A DNA stretch of 64,000 bases from JAHEGP01 sp963792875 (lineage in GTDB: Bacteria > Pseudomonadota > Gammaproteobacteria > Pseudomonadales > JAHEGP01): assembly GCA_963792875.1 (NCBI GenBank), contig CAWBXV010000008.1, forward strand, positions 1 to 64,000. Reading direction: 5' to 3'. The notes under the pieces are model-generated. The model did not search any database. It had not been told where the DNA came from and worked only from the letters and a program-made list of their open reading frames with translations. Position 1 is the first letter of the stretch, and every line of letters starts with the position of its first letter. Below, one piece after another: positions 35,978-44,105 of this stretch. Both the position numbers and the translations under genes were made by a program.

Positions 35978-38800
35978 ATGGCCGACTACAAGCACACGCT
36001 GAACCTGCCGGATACCCGGTTCCCCATGAAAGCCAACCTGGCCCAGCGGGAGCCGGAGCGCCTGGAGCGCTGGCAACGGGCCGGTCTGTACCAGGCCATC
36101 CGCGAGCTGCGCCGGGGCCGGCCGCGCTTCGTGCTGCACGACGGCCCGCCCTATGCCAACGGCAGCATCCACATCGGACACGCCGTCAACAAGATCCTCA
36201 AAGATATCATCGTCAAGTCCAAGACCCTCAGCGGCATGGATGCGCCCTACGTGCCCGGCTGGGACTGCCATGGCCTGCCCATCGAGTTGAACGTGGAGAA
36301 AAAGGTGGGCAAGGCCGGCCACAAGGTCAGCGCCGAGGCCTTCCGCCAGCATTGCCGCGACTACGCCGCGCGCCAGGTCGAGGGCCAGCGCGCCGATTTT
36401 CAGCGGCTGGGCGTGCTCGGGCAGTGGGACGCGCCCTACCTGACCATGAATTATCGCTTCGAGGCCGATGTCATCCGCGCCCTGGGCGAGGTGGCGGCCA
36501 ACGGCCACCTGCACCAGGGTTTCAAGCCGGTGCACTGGTGCATGGACTGCGGCTCGGCCCTGGCCGAGGCCGAGGTGGAGTATCGCGACAAGACCTCGCC
36601 GGCCATCGATGTGATCTTCCCGGTGGTCGATCGGCAGGCGCTGGCCGGCGCCCTGGCGCTGGCTGCGGCCGACCTACCCGCCGCACTGGGCGTGGTGATC
36701 TGGACCACTACGCCGTGGACGCTGCCGGCCAATCAGGCCGTGGCCCTCAACAGCGCGGTGAGCTACGTGCTGGTGGCCGTGGAGCGGGGGGATCAAAGCT
36801 GGGGGCTGCTGGTCGCTGCGGAGCTGCTCGAGGCGCTGCTGGAGCGCTGCGGCCTCAGCGCGCACCGCGTGCTGGCGACCGTGCCCGGCGCGGCGCTGGA
36901 GCAGCTGGCGCTGCAGCATCCGTTCTATCCGCGGCAGGTGCCCGTCATCCTGGGAGACCACGTCACTACCGAGGCGGGCTCGGGCGCCGTCCACACCGCG
37001 CCGGGCCACGGCCAGGAGGACTATGCGGTCGGTCTGCGCTACGGGCTGCCGGTGTACAACCCCGTCGCCGGCAACGGCGTGTTCGTCGACGAGCTGCCGC
37101 TGTTCGGCGGCCAGCACGTGCTGGCGGCGAACGACGCCATCGTGGCGCAGCTCGAGGCGCTGGGCCTGCTGCTCCATCGCGAGGAGCTCCGGCACAGTTA
37201 TCCCCACTGCTGGCGCCACAAGACGCCGGTGATTTTCCGCGCCACGCCGCAGTGGTTCATCGGCATGGAGCAGGGTGGCTTGCTGGCCAAGGCCCTCGCC
37301 GCGGTGGAACAGGTCGACTGGCAGCCCGCCTGGGGCAAGGCCCGCATCGACGGCATGCTGCAGGGCCGGCCGGACTGGTGCATCTCGCGCCAGCGCACCT
37401 GGGGCTCGCCGATCGCCTTGTTCGTCAGCAGGACCACCGGTGAGCTGCATCCGCAGACCCCCCGCCTGGTGGAGGAGGTCGCCCGCCGGGTCGAGGCGCA
37501 GGGCATCGAGGCGTGGTTCGGCCTGGACGCGAGGGAGCTGCTGGGCGACGACGCCGACCACTATGAGAAGGTCGGCGATACGCTGGACGTGTGGTTCGAT
37601 TCGGGCGTCACCCATTACTGCGTGCTGCGGCCTGACCCCCAGCTGGGTTTTCCCGCCGACCTCTACCTGGAGGGCTCGGACCAGCATCGCGGCTGGTTCC
37701 AGTCGTCGCTGCTCACGTCCGTGGCCATCAGCGGCCAGCAGCCCTATCGGCAGGTGCTGACGCATGGCTTCACGGTGGACCCGGAGGGGCGCAAGATGTC
37801 CAAGTCGCTGGGCAACGTCATCGCGCCCCAGCAGGTCATGCAGACGCTCGGCGCGGATATTCTGCGCCTGTGGGTGGCTGCGACCGACTACCGCCACGAG
37901 ATGGCGGTCTCGGACGAGATCTTCACGCGCACCGCCGACGCGTACCGGCGCATCCGCAACACGGCGCGCTTTCTGCTGGCCAATCTCAACGGTTTCGACC
38001 CGGCGCGGGACCAGGTCGCGTGGGAGGACATGCTCGCGCTGGACCGCTGGGCGGTCGACCGTGCCGCCTGTCTGCAGGCGCAGATCGTCGAGGCCTACGA
38101 TGCCTATCAGTTTCACCTCATCTATCAGAAGCTGCACCACTTCTGCGTGGTGGATATGGGCGGGTTCTATCTGGATATCATCAAGGACCGCCAGTACACC
38201 ACCCCGCGCGAGAGCGTGGCGCGGCGCTCGGTGCAGACGGCGCTGTACCATATCGCCGAGGCGCTGGCCCGCTGGATGGCCCCGGTGCTGAGCTTTACCG
38301 CCGACGAGATCTGGCAGTACCTCCCTGGCGAGCGTGCCGAGTCGGTGTTCCTGGAGGAGTGGTACCCGCAGCTGCGCGAGCTGGAAGGAGGCGAGGCGCT
38401 GGGGCGGCACTACTGGGAGCGCATGATGGCGGTGAAAGCCGCGGTCAACAGAGAGCTGGAGGTGCGCCGGGCGGCCGGCGACGTGCGCGGCAGTCTCAGC
38501 GCCGAGGTGGTGCTGTACTGCGATGAGCGCGTCGCCGCCGACCTCGCCGCGCTCGGGGACGAGCTGCGGTTCGTGCTGATCACCTCCGCGGCGGCCATCG
38601 CGCCGCTCGCGCAGGCCGGGGATGCGGTCGCCACCGAGATCGAGGGCATGAAGCTTCGGGTGACGCCGTCGCCCCATGCCAAGTGCGTGCGCTGCTGGCA
38701 TCAGCGCGCGGATGTCGGCACTCACCAGCAGCACCCCGACCTGTGCGGGCGCTGCATCGACAACGTCGATGGCGCCGGCGAGGTGCGTCGCTATGCATGA
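35978..38800 (+). CDS. ileS: isoleucyl-tRNA synthetase
   Basis: IleS charges tRNA-Ile. At 940 residues it is full-length. The HIGH motif (GSIHIGHAVN, about 64-73) and KMSKS (GRKMSKSLGN, near 606) are present, and the editing domain contains TTTPWTLPANQA. A C-terminal zinc finger with CVRCW and CGRC is intact, as in the bacterial type. AGAAGGAAG precedes the ATG. The stop overlaps lspA by eight bases. Confidence 0.98.
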   Translation: MADYKHTLNLPDTRFPMKANLAQREPERLERWQRAGLYQAIRELRRGRPRFVLHDGPPYANGSIHIGHAVNKILKDIIVKSKTLSGMDAPYVPGWDCHGLPIELNVEKKVGKAGHKVSAEAFRQHCRDYAARQVEGQRADFQRLGVLGQWDAPYLTMNYRFEADVIRALGEVAANGHLHQGFKPVHWCMDCGSALAEAEVEYRDKTSPAIDVIFPVVDRQALAGALALAAADLPAALGVVIWTTTPWTLPANQAVALNSAVSYVLVAVERGDQSWGLLVAAELLEALLERCGLSAHRVLATVPGAALEQLALQHPFYPRQVPVILGDHVTTEAGSGAVHTAPGHGQEDYAVGLRYGLPVYNPVAGNGVFVDELPLFGGQHVLAANDAIVAQLEALGLLLHREELRHSYPHCWRHKTPVIFRATPQWFIGMEQGGLLAKALAAVEQVDWQPAWGKARIDGMLQGRPDWCISRQRTWGSPIALFVSRTTGELHPQTPRLVEEVARRVEAQGIEAWFGLDARELLGDDADHYEKVGDTLDVWFDSGVTHYCVLRPDPQLGFPADLYLEGSDQHRGWFQSSLLTSVAISGQQPYRQVLTHGFTVDPEGRKMSKSLGNVIAPQQVMQTLGADILRLWVAATDYRHEMAVSDEIFTRTADAYRRIRNTARFLLANLNGFDPARDQVAWEDMLALDRWAVDRAACLQAQIVEAYDAYQFHLIYQKLHHFCVVDMGGFYLDIIKDRQYTTPRESVARRSVQTALYHIAEALARWMAPVLSFTADEIWQYLPGERAESVFLEEWYPQLRELEGGEALGRHYWERMMAVKAAVNRELEVRRAAGDVRGSLSAEVVLYCDERVAADLAALGDELRFVLITSAAAIAPLAQAGDAVATEIEGMKLRVTPSPHAKCVRCWHQRADVGTHQQHPDLCGRCIDNVDGAGEVRRYA

Positions 38801-39302
38801 TGGCGCTGCCCGCATTACCGGTTGGTGGTATGGCATCAGCGCTGCCGTGGTGGCGCTGGACCAGTGGACCAAGCAGTTGGCTGAGGGCCATCTGCTGTTC
38901 GGGCAGCCCCGCGAGCTGACACCGTGGTTCGACCTAGCCCTGGCCTACAACCGCGGCGCCGCCTTCAGCTTTCTGAGCGATATGAACGGCTGGCAGCGCT
39001 GGTTTTTTGCCGCTATCGCCGGGCTGGTGTCGTCGGTGATCGTGGTCTGGCTGTGGCGCCTGGGGTCGCGGCAGAAGGTGCTGGCGCTGGGGCTGGCCCT
39101 CATCCTGGGCGGCGCTCTGGGCAATCTCTATGACCGGCTCGCGCTCGGGCACGTGGTCGATTTCATCTCGCTGCACTATGGCCCGTACTATTGGCCGGCG
39201 TTCAACATCGCCGACTCGGCCATCACCTGCGGGGCGGTGCTGCTCATCGTCGATATGCTGCTGCAGAGCCGCGCCGAGAGGATGGCCGCCGATGATCAGT
39301 GA
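38793..39302 (+). CDS. lspA: lipoprotein signal peptidase (SPase II)
   Basis: LspA cleaves signal peptides of lipoproteins in the inner membrane. The 169-residue protein has four membrane helices and both catalytic aspartates, in NLYDRLALGHVVDF and FNIADSAI, plus the AYNRGAAFSFL segment. The ATG at 38793 lies inside the end of ileS; a second ATG at 38797 is in another frame. Its stop lies 11 bases into fkpB. Confidence 0.97.
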   Translation: MHDGAARITGWWYGISAAVVALDQWTKQLAEGHLLFGQPRELTPWFDLALAYNRGAAFSFLSDMNGWQRWFFAAIAGLVSSVIVVWLWRLGSRQKVLALGLALILGGALGNLYDRLALGHVVDFISLHYGPYYWPAFNIADSAITCGAVLLIVDMLLQSRAERMAADDQ

Positions 39303-39735
39303 CCTGCCCGGAGCCCGCGTCGCCGCGGGTTCGCGCATTCGCCTGCACTTTTCGCTGGCACTGGACGATGGCGATGTGGTCGATTCCAATTTCGACGGGC
39401 AGCCCGCCACCTGCGTGGTGGGGGATGGCAGCCTGCCGGAGGGCTTCGAGCAGCTGCTGCTGGGACTCGGCGCCGGCGCCCGCGAGCGCTTCGTGGTGCC
39501 GCCGGAGCAGGCCTTCGGCCCGCATCGCGAGGACAACGTACAGGTCTTCAAGCGCGGGCGCTTCGCCGGTATGATGCTGCAGGAGGGTCTGGTGGTGTCG
39601 TTCGCGGACGCTGCCAGCGCCGAGTTGCCGGGTGTGGTCACCGCGATCGACGGTGATCGGGTCACGGTCGATTTCAACCATCCCCTGGCGGGTAAGACGC
39701 TGGTGTTTCAGGTGCATATCATCGATGTCGAATAA
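39292..39735 (+). CDS. fkpB: FKBP-type peptidyl-prolyl cis-trans isomerase, SlpA/FkpB
   Basis: This is a cytoplasmic proline isomerase and chaperone of the SlyD/SlpA type. The 147-residue protein has the FKBP strand RIRLHFSLALDDGDVVDS, the GDGSLPEGFEQLLLGL segment, and the inserted-flap region with PEQAFGPHREDNVQ. The C-terminal VDFNHPLAGKTLVF motif is diagnostic. It overlaps lspA by 11 bases and ispH by 11 bases, the classic lspA-fkpB-ispH block. Confidence 0.95.
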   Translation: MISDLPGARVAAGSRIRLHFSLALDDGDVVDSNFDGQPATCVVGDGSLPEGFEQLLLGLGAGARERFVVPPEQAFGPHREDNVQVFKRGRFAGMMLQEGLVVSFADAASAELPGVVTAIDGDRVTVDFNHPLAGKTLVFQVHIIDVE

Positions 39736-40699
39736 TTCAGAGCAAGGCCCTGCCGGTGTCCAACTGGCCAACCCGCGCGGCTTCTGTGCCGGTGTGGAGC
39801 GGGCGATCGAGATCGTCAACCGCGCGCTGGAGGTGTTCGGCGCTCCCATCTACGTGCGCAACGAGGTCGTGCACAACCGCTTCGTGGTGGACGATCTGCG
39901 CGCGCGGGGTGCGGTGTTCGTGAAGGAGCTCGACCAGGTGCCCGATGGCGCCGTCGTCATCTTCAGCGCCCACGGCGTCAGCCAGGCGGTGCGCCGGGAG
40001 GCGGGCCAGCGCCACCTGAAGGTGTTCGACGCCACCTGTCCGCTGGTGACCAAAGTGCACATGGAAGTGGCGCGTTACAGCCGGGAGGGGCAGGAGTGCA
40101 TACTCATCGGTCACCGCGGGCATCCGGAGGTCGAGGGCACCATGGGACAGTACGACGAGTCCGGCGGGGGGCGCATCTATCTGGTCGAGGACGAGCATCA
40201 GGCCGCCACGCTGGAGGTGCACAATCCGCAGGCGCTGTTCTACGTCACCCAGACCACGCTGTCCATCGACGATACGACGCGCGTCATCGACGCGCTGCGC
40301 AGGCGCTTTCCCGACATCCGGGGGCCGCGCCGGGACGATATCTGCTATGCCACGCAGAACCGGCAGGACGCCGTAAAGGCGCTCGCGGCAGACTGCGATC
40401 TCTTCCTGGTGGTGGGCTCCGCCAACAGCTCCAACTCCAACCGCCTGGCGGAGCTGGCGCAACGGGTCGGGGCGACGGCCCATCTCATCGATAATGCCGA
40501 CTCCATCGACCCCGCCTGGCTGGTGGGCAAGCGGCTGGTCGGCATCTCCGCGGGCGCCTCCGCGCCCGAAGTGCTGGTGCAGCAGGTCGTGGCGCGCCTG
40601 GCCGAACTCGGTGCCGGCACCGCCCTGGAGACCCTCGGCATCGAGGAGCACATCACCTTTTCGATACCCAGGGAACTGCGCCTGCACCCTGTCAGCTAG
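39725..40699 (+). CDS. ispH: 4-hydroxy-3-methylbut-2-enyl diphosphate reductase
   Basis: IspH makes IPP and DMAPP in the last step of the MEP pathway, using an iron-sulfur cluster. The 324-residue protein shows the three cluster cysteine regions: NPRGFCAGV (about 17-25), DATCPLVTKVH, and the third near YCATQNRQDAVK or NSSNSNRL. Conserved histidines lie in EVVHNRFVV and GHRGHPEVEGT. The ATG at 39725 is within fkpB. It is the last gene of the ileS cluster; a pilin operon follows after 222 bases. Confidence 0.97.
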   Translation: MSNNSEQGPAGVQLANPRGFCAGVERAIEIVNRALEVFGAPIYVRNEVVHNRFVVDDLRARGAVFVKELDQVPDGAVVIFSAHGVSQAVRREAGQRHLKVFDATCPLVTKVHMEVARYSREGQECILIGHRGHPEVEGTMGQYDESGGGRIYLVEDEHQAATLEVHNPQALFYVTQTTLSIDDTTRVIDALRRRFPDIRGPRRDDICYATQNRQDAVKALAADCDLFLVVGSANSSNSNRLAELAQRVGATAHLIDNADSIDPAWLVGKRLVGISAGASAPEVLVQQVVARLAELGAGTALETLGIEEHITFSIPRELRLHPVS

Positions 40700-40921
40700 C
40701 CGCAGGGCCGCGGCGGCCTGAACTCCCCTGGGCTCTCCTCGCAGCCGCCGCCTTAGCCGCCGTCTTGACGGCGCGGGGCGCGGCCCGATAAGCCCGTCAC
40801 ATTCCCGTCAATTCGCCGCCCTTTCGTCCGCAGTTTGCTGCCGTTCGTCCCCGCGCCGCCGCCGTCCTGGAAAATCGGTATTAGACTTTCCGTCACACGA
40901 TGGCATTCAGGCGGCGAACCT
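40700..40921 (+). promoter_or_regulatory. intergenic region upstream of the minor-pilin operon
   Basis: The 222-bp gap should hold the operon promoter. I looked for a sigma-54 -24/-12 pair and a clear sigma-70 promoter and found neither convincingly. An AGGCGG ribosome site precedes the first gene. Confidence 0.25.
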
Positions 40922-41512
40922 ATGAAAGAGCCTCTGCACCCAGTTGCACCGCCCTGGCGCAGCCGCGCCCAGGGCTTCACCCTTTTGGAATTGCTCGTCG
41001 TCATAGCGATGCTCAGCATCGCGCTGGCGCTCTCCGTTCCCAACCTCAACACCGGTCGCGCCGTAGCCCTGGCCGAGGCGAAGGCTTTCAATGCCGCGCT
41101 GAATCAGGCCCGCAACGCGGCCATCAATCTGTCGCAGGATGTGGTCATGTGCGCCATCGACCAGGCCAGCTATCAGAAAAGTTTGAACACGGACCCACCA
41201 CCGGCCACGCCGCCCGACCCTGTCTGCGCATCGGGCGGCTGGGACGACGGCTGGATCATCTTTGTCGACGCCAATGCCGACGGCAAACCCGCTGCAGCGG
41301 AGGTCATCAGCCATCGGTCGGCGATGCGGGCAGGCGTCACCGTGAAGAGCACGCCGGCGGCGACAACCGTGACCTTTACCAGGGGCAGCGGGTTTACCGC
41401 CGCTAACGGCAGCTTTGTCTTCTGTACGGCACAGGATGCCAGCGCGGGGCGCACGGTCGCGCTGGCTGCCAGCGGCCGCGCCATGCGGGTCTCTGGTACC
41501 AGCAGCTGCTGA
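40922..41512 (+). CDS. fimU: minor pseudopilin, FimU/GspH type
   Basis: This is an initiation pseudopilin of the type IV pilus tip complex. The 196-residue preprotein has a leader up to RAQG and the class III cleavage site followed by FTLLELLVV with the E5 residue. A hydrophobic helix (about 20-42) and a GspH-like globular domain with several cysteines (CAIDQ, PVCASGG, FCTAQ, SSC at the end) follow. The ATG at 40922 gives an 18-residue leader. By position before pilV it is equivalent to fimU of Pseudomonas; a second FimT-like gene lies at the far end of the cluster. Confidence 0.88.
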   Translation: MKEPLHPVAPPWRSRAQGFTLLELLVVIAMLSIALALSVPNLNTGRAVALAEAKAFNAALNQARNAAINLSQDVVMCAIDQASYQKSLNTDPPPATPPDPVCASGGWDDGWIIFVDANADGKPAAAEVISHRSAMRAGVTVKSTPAATTVTFTRGSGFTAANGSFVFCTAQDASAGRTVALAASGRAMRVSGTSSC

Positions 41513-41539
41513 ATGCGTGCAATCGAGGGGAGAGGACAG

Positions 41540-42007
41540 ATGTTGAGAGTATCTTTGCATAGCCATGCCCAGCGCGGCATGGGCATGGTGGAAGTGCTGG
41601 TGGCCCTGCTGGTGCTGGCGGTCGGCCTGCTGGGCATCCTGTCGATGCAGGCGCGGGGCCTGCAATTGAATCAGCTGGCCTACTTGCAATCCCAGGCCAT
41701 GTTCAGCGCGCAGGACATCAGCGAGCGCATCCGGGCCAATCAGGGCGCCATTTTGAGCTATGACATCGGACTTGCTGACAGCACGGACGACACCTCCGGC
41801 CCCTGCAGCGACGCCTCCCGCTGCGCGTCGACTGATATGGCCGCGTACGACCTGCACCGCTGGAAAACTGAACTGACGCGCAGCCTGCCGGGTGGCAAGG
41901 GCGCAGTCATTGTCGGTGCGCCCAGCGGCGATCTCTACCCGGTCACAATCCAGGTGCAGTATCAGCAGGGCGACACCTATACCTATCAGATGGAGGTGAC
42001 GCTATGA
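41540..42007 (+). CDS. pilV: type IV pilus minor pilin PilV
   Basis: PilV is part of the minor-pilin priming complex. The 155-residue preprotein has a leader ending in RG, then MGMVEVLVALLVLAVGLLGILSM, where the Glu and the GLLG turn mark PilV. The motif QARGLQLNQ follows, then QAMFSAQDISERIRAN, typical of the family. The ATG at 41540 is preceded by AGAGGA at five bases. Its stop overlaps pilW (ATGA). Confidence 0.93.
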   Translation: MLRVSLHSHAQRGMGMVEVLVALLVLAVGLLGILSMQARGLQLNQLAYLQSQAMFSAQDISERIRANQGAILSYDIGLADSTDDTSGPCSDASRCASTDMAAYDLHRWKTELTRSLPGGKGAVIVGAPSGDLYPVTIQVQYQQGDTYTYQMEVTL

Positions 42008-43197
42008 TCCGGGCGGGTGTGAGCGGCCGCCGGCGGCAGCGGGGTATCTCCATGGTGGAAGTGCTGGTGGCCATGGCCATCGGCGTGCTCATCATGGCCG
42101 GCGTGATGCAGAGCCTCATCAGCAATCAGCGCAGCAACCAGTGGTCCGACGACGTGTCCTTCATTCAGGAGAACGCCCGTTACGCCCTGGAGATGCTGGC
42201 CAGGGATATCCGCTGGGCCGGCTACTGGGGCTGCGCGGTCAACAGCAGTTCCGGCGCCGGCGCTACCAATTTTGCCAATTCCCTCAATGGCGGCGCGGGG
42301 TCTGACTGGCTGGACCTGACCGCTCTGAGGGGCTACGAGGGCGGGGTGAATGCCTTCCCCAAAGGCCTGGTGGCGGCCAGCGGGCAGTGGAAAGACAACG
42401 GTGCCTATGTCGGCAGCACCGACTATATCCCGGATGCGCTGATCCTGCGGGGTGCGGACGACAACCTGGATCTCACCGTGGTCTCGCACGCGCCCAGTTC
42501 GGCGCAGTTCAAACTGTCCCGCGAAAACCCCATGACGGTCGGGGACCTGGCGCTGGTGGTCAGCGAGGACTGCAGCGATGTCGGCTTGATGCAGATGACG
42601 GGGCCCTCGTCCGGCGGCACCAACGTAACGTTCGTACACAACACGGGCAGCAAGGTATACCCCGGCAACTGCACCAAGGTCATCCGTGCTGACCACTCGT
42701 TCGATTGCTCCAATGCCCCCGCCAAAGATGGACTGCCCTATGGTCCAGGCTCCTTTCTGATGCGCTTCTCGGCGATCGGCTATTACGTCGGCGTATCGGC
42801 GGCGGACAGCGCCCAGCCGGCGCTCTATCGGGTGCAGTTTTCCGGGATGGATTCGCCCACCCAGGTGACCGTGCGGAACGACGAGATCGCCATGGGCGTC
42901 GAGGATCTGCAGATACTCTACGGCGTCGACCGCGACGGCGATGCCAGCCCCGATGCCTATGTGCCGGCGGATGCTATCAATGCCGCGGCGGAAGAGTGGA
43001 AGCAGGTGATCAGCGTCAAATTGACGCTGCTGATGCGTGGCTACGGGCACAGCAGGCAGGGTAGTGGGGAGGTCAAATACGTAGGCTACCCGTTCGCTGG
43101 CAGCGCCGCCAGCTATGCCGGCCACGGATACTCGGACACTATCCTGCGTCAGGAGTTTACCAAGACGATTCACCTGCGCAATATCGCCGCCGGTTAG
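42004..43197 (+). CDS. pilW: type IV pilus assembly protein PilW
   Basis: PilW is a large minor pilin. The 397-residue preprotein has a basic leader to RG, then ISMVEVLVAMAIGVLIMAGVM (E in place 5). The family segment FIQENARYALEMLARDIRWAGYWGC follows, then a long globular domain that ends in the usual IHLRN. Translation is coupled to pilV by the ATGA overlap, and pilX follows by 13 bases. Confidence 0.93.
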   Translation: MIRAGVSGRRRQRGISMVEVLVAMAIGVLIMAGVMQSLISNQRSNQWSDDVSFIQENARYALEMLARDIRWAGYWGCAVNSSSGAGATNFANSLNGGAGSDWLDLTALRGYEGGVNAFPKGLVAASGQWKDNGAYVGSTDYIPDALILRGADDNLDLTVVSHAPSSAQFKLSRENPMTVGDLALVVSEDCSDVGLMQMTGPSSGGTNVTFVHNTGSKVYPGNCTKVIRADHSFDCSNAPAKDGLPYGPGSFLMRFSAIGYYVGVSAADSAQPALYRVQFSGMDSPTQVTVRNDEIAMGVEDLQILYGVDRDGDASPDAYVPADAINAAAEEWKQVISVKLTLLMRGYGHSRQGSGEVKYVGYPFAGSAASYAGHGYSDTILRQEFTKTIHLRNIAAG

Positions 43198-43210
43198 AGG
43201 AGATAAGACC

Positions 43211-43942
43211 ATGAGATCGATGGCAAAGCGGCAAGGCGGCATGGCGCTGATCGCCAGCCTGCTGGTTTTGACACTGGTGACGCTGGGCGCGGTGGCGACC
43301 ATGGAATCGACGGGCATGCAGCTGAAAATGGCCAATGCCGGCAAGGACCGGCAGCAGGCCTTCGAGGCTGCCGAAGCCGCCTTGCGGCTGATCGAGGAGG
43401 CGGTGGACGGCAACGCCGGCGGGATGGCGGCGTTCGCCAATATGTATTACAGCTGTTCCGGCAGCACCTGCTACAAGCCTGACTGCGCGGGAGGGCGATG
43501 TTTCCAGGGCATATGGCGGTCGGGAGAGGGCGTGGTGCAGTGCAAGGCCGTCGACGACGCCTCCAAGCCGGATGTGCCGCCGCCCGCCACCAGCCCCTGG
43601 GAGACGGGCGCCGGCAGCGGTTATCTGAACGTATGGGACAGTACGGCAAAGCATATGACTTTGAGCATTCCCCCGTACCAACGCCCGGTCAAATATATCG
43701 TCGAGTTCCGGTGTTTTACCCCGGCCCAGCCCGCGGCGGCGTTGAGCGACACCAACGCCGCGCAGATATTCCGCATCACCGCCCGGAGCATGAGCGACTC
43801 CGGCCGCGCCGAGGTGATGCTGCAGAGTTCCTACAAGCGCACCGATCTGGACGAGAAGATCAGTTCCGGCAGTGGTGGCTCCTCCGGTGGTGGTGGCTCC
43901 TCCGGTGGTGGTGGCTCCTCCGGTGGTGGCAAGAAAAAGTAA
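43211..43942 (+). CDS. pilX: type IV pilus minor pilin PilX with a Gly/Ser-Lys tail
   Basis: PilX supports pilus assembly and aggregation. The 243-residue preprotein has a short leader KRQGG followed by MALIASLLVLTLVTLGAVA, without the E5 residue, as in PilX-type pilins. The segment QQAFEAAEAALRLIE is the family hallmark. Residues up to about 220 form the globular domain. The end is unusual: (GGSSGG) three times (222-239), G, then KKK and stop, encoded by an 18-bp tandem repeat. A flexible linker-like tail is not normal in this family. A 163-bp gap follows before pilY1. Confidence 0.85.
   Translation: MRSMAKRQGGMALIASLLVLTLVTLGAVATMESTGMQLKMANAGKDRQQAFEAAEAALRLIEEAVDGNAGGMAAFANMYYSCSGSTCYKPDCAGGRCFQGIWRSGEGVVQCKAVDDASKPDVPPPATSPWETGAGSGYLNVWDSTAKHMTLSIPPYQRPVKYIVEFRCFTPAQPAAALSDTNAAQIFRITARSMSDSGRAEVMLQSSYKRTDLDEKISSGSGGSSGGGGSSGGGGSSGGGKKK
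43874..43927. repeat. 18-bp tandem repeat, three copies, inside pilX
   Basis: The unit GGTGGCTCCTCCGGTGGT begins at 43874, 43892 and 43910, in frame with pilX and read as GGSSGG. Because the unit is a multiple of three, a change in copy number would alter tail length without a frameshift. Confidence 0.9.
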
Positions 43943-44105
43943 GGGTCGCGGCCTGCGATGGCAGCGGGTGGTGTTTTGACCTCGCGCAGCAAGTGCCGGG
44001 CGGCGGCAGAGGCTGGCACGCGCGAGCCCTGCCATCGATGAGCGGCGGCCCTGTACACGGGCGGCGCACGCGATCGGCACGACGTAAAACATTTGAGGGT
44101 TGACT

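Noticed and set aside
36674..38872. 732-codon open frame antisense to ileS
   Set aside because: It is a shadow of a well-conserved synthetase gene on the other strand.
40700..40921. Sigma-54 promoter for the minor-pilin operon
   Set aside because: I looked for a GG-N10-GC type -24/-12 pair with good context and found none that fits.
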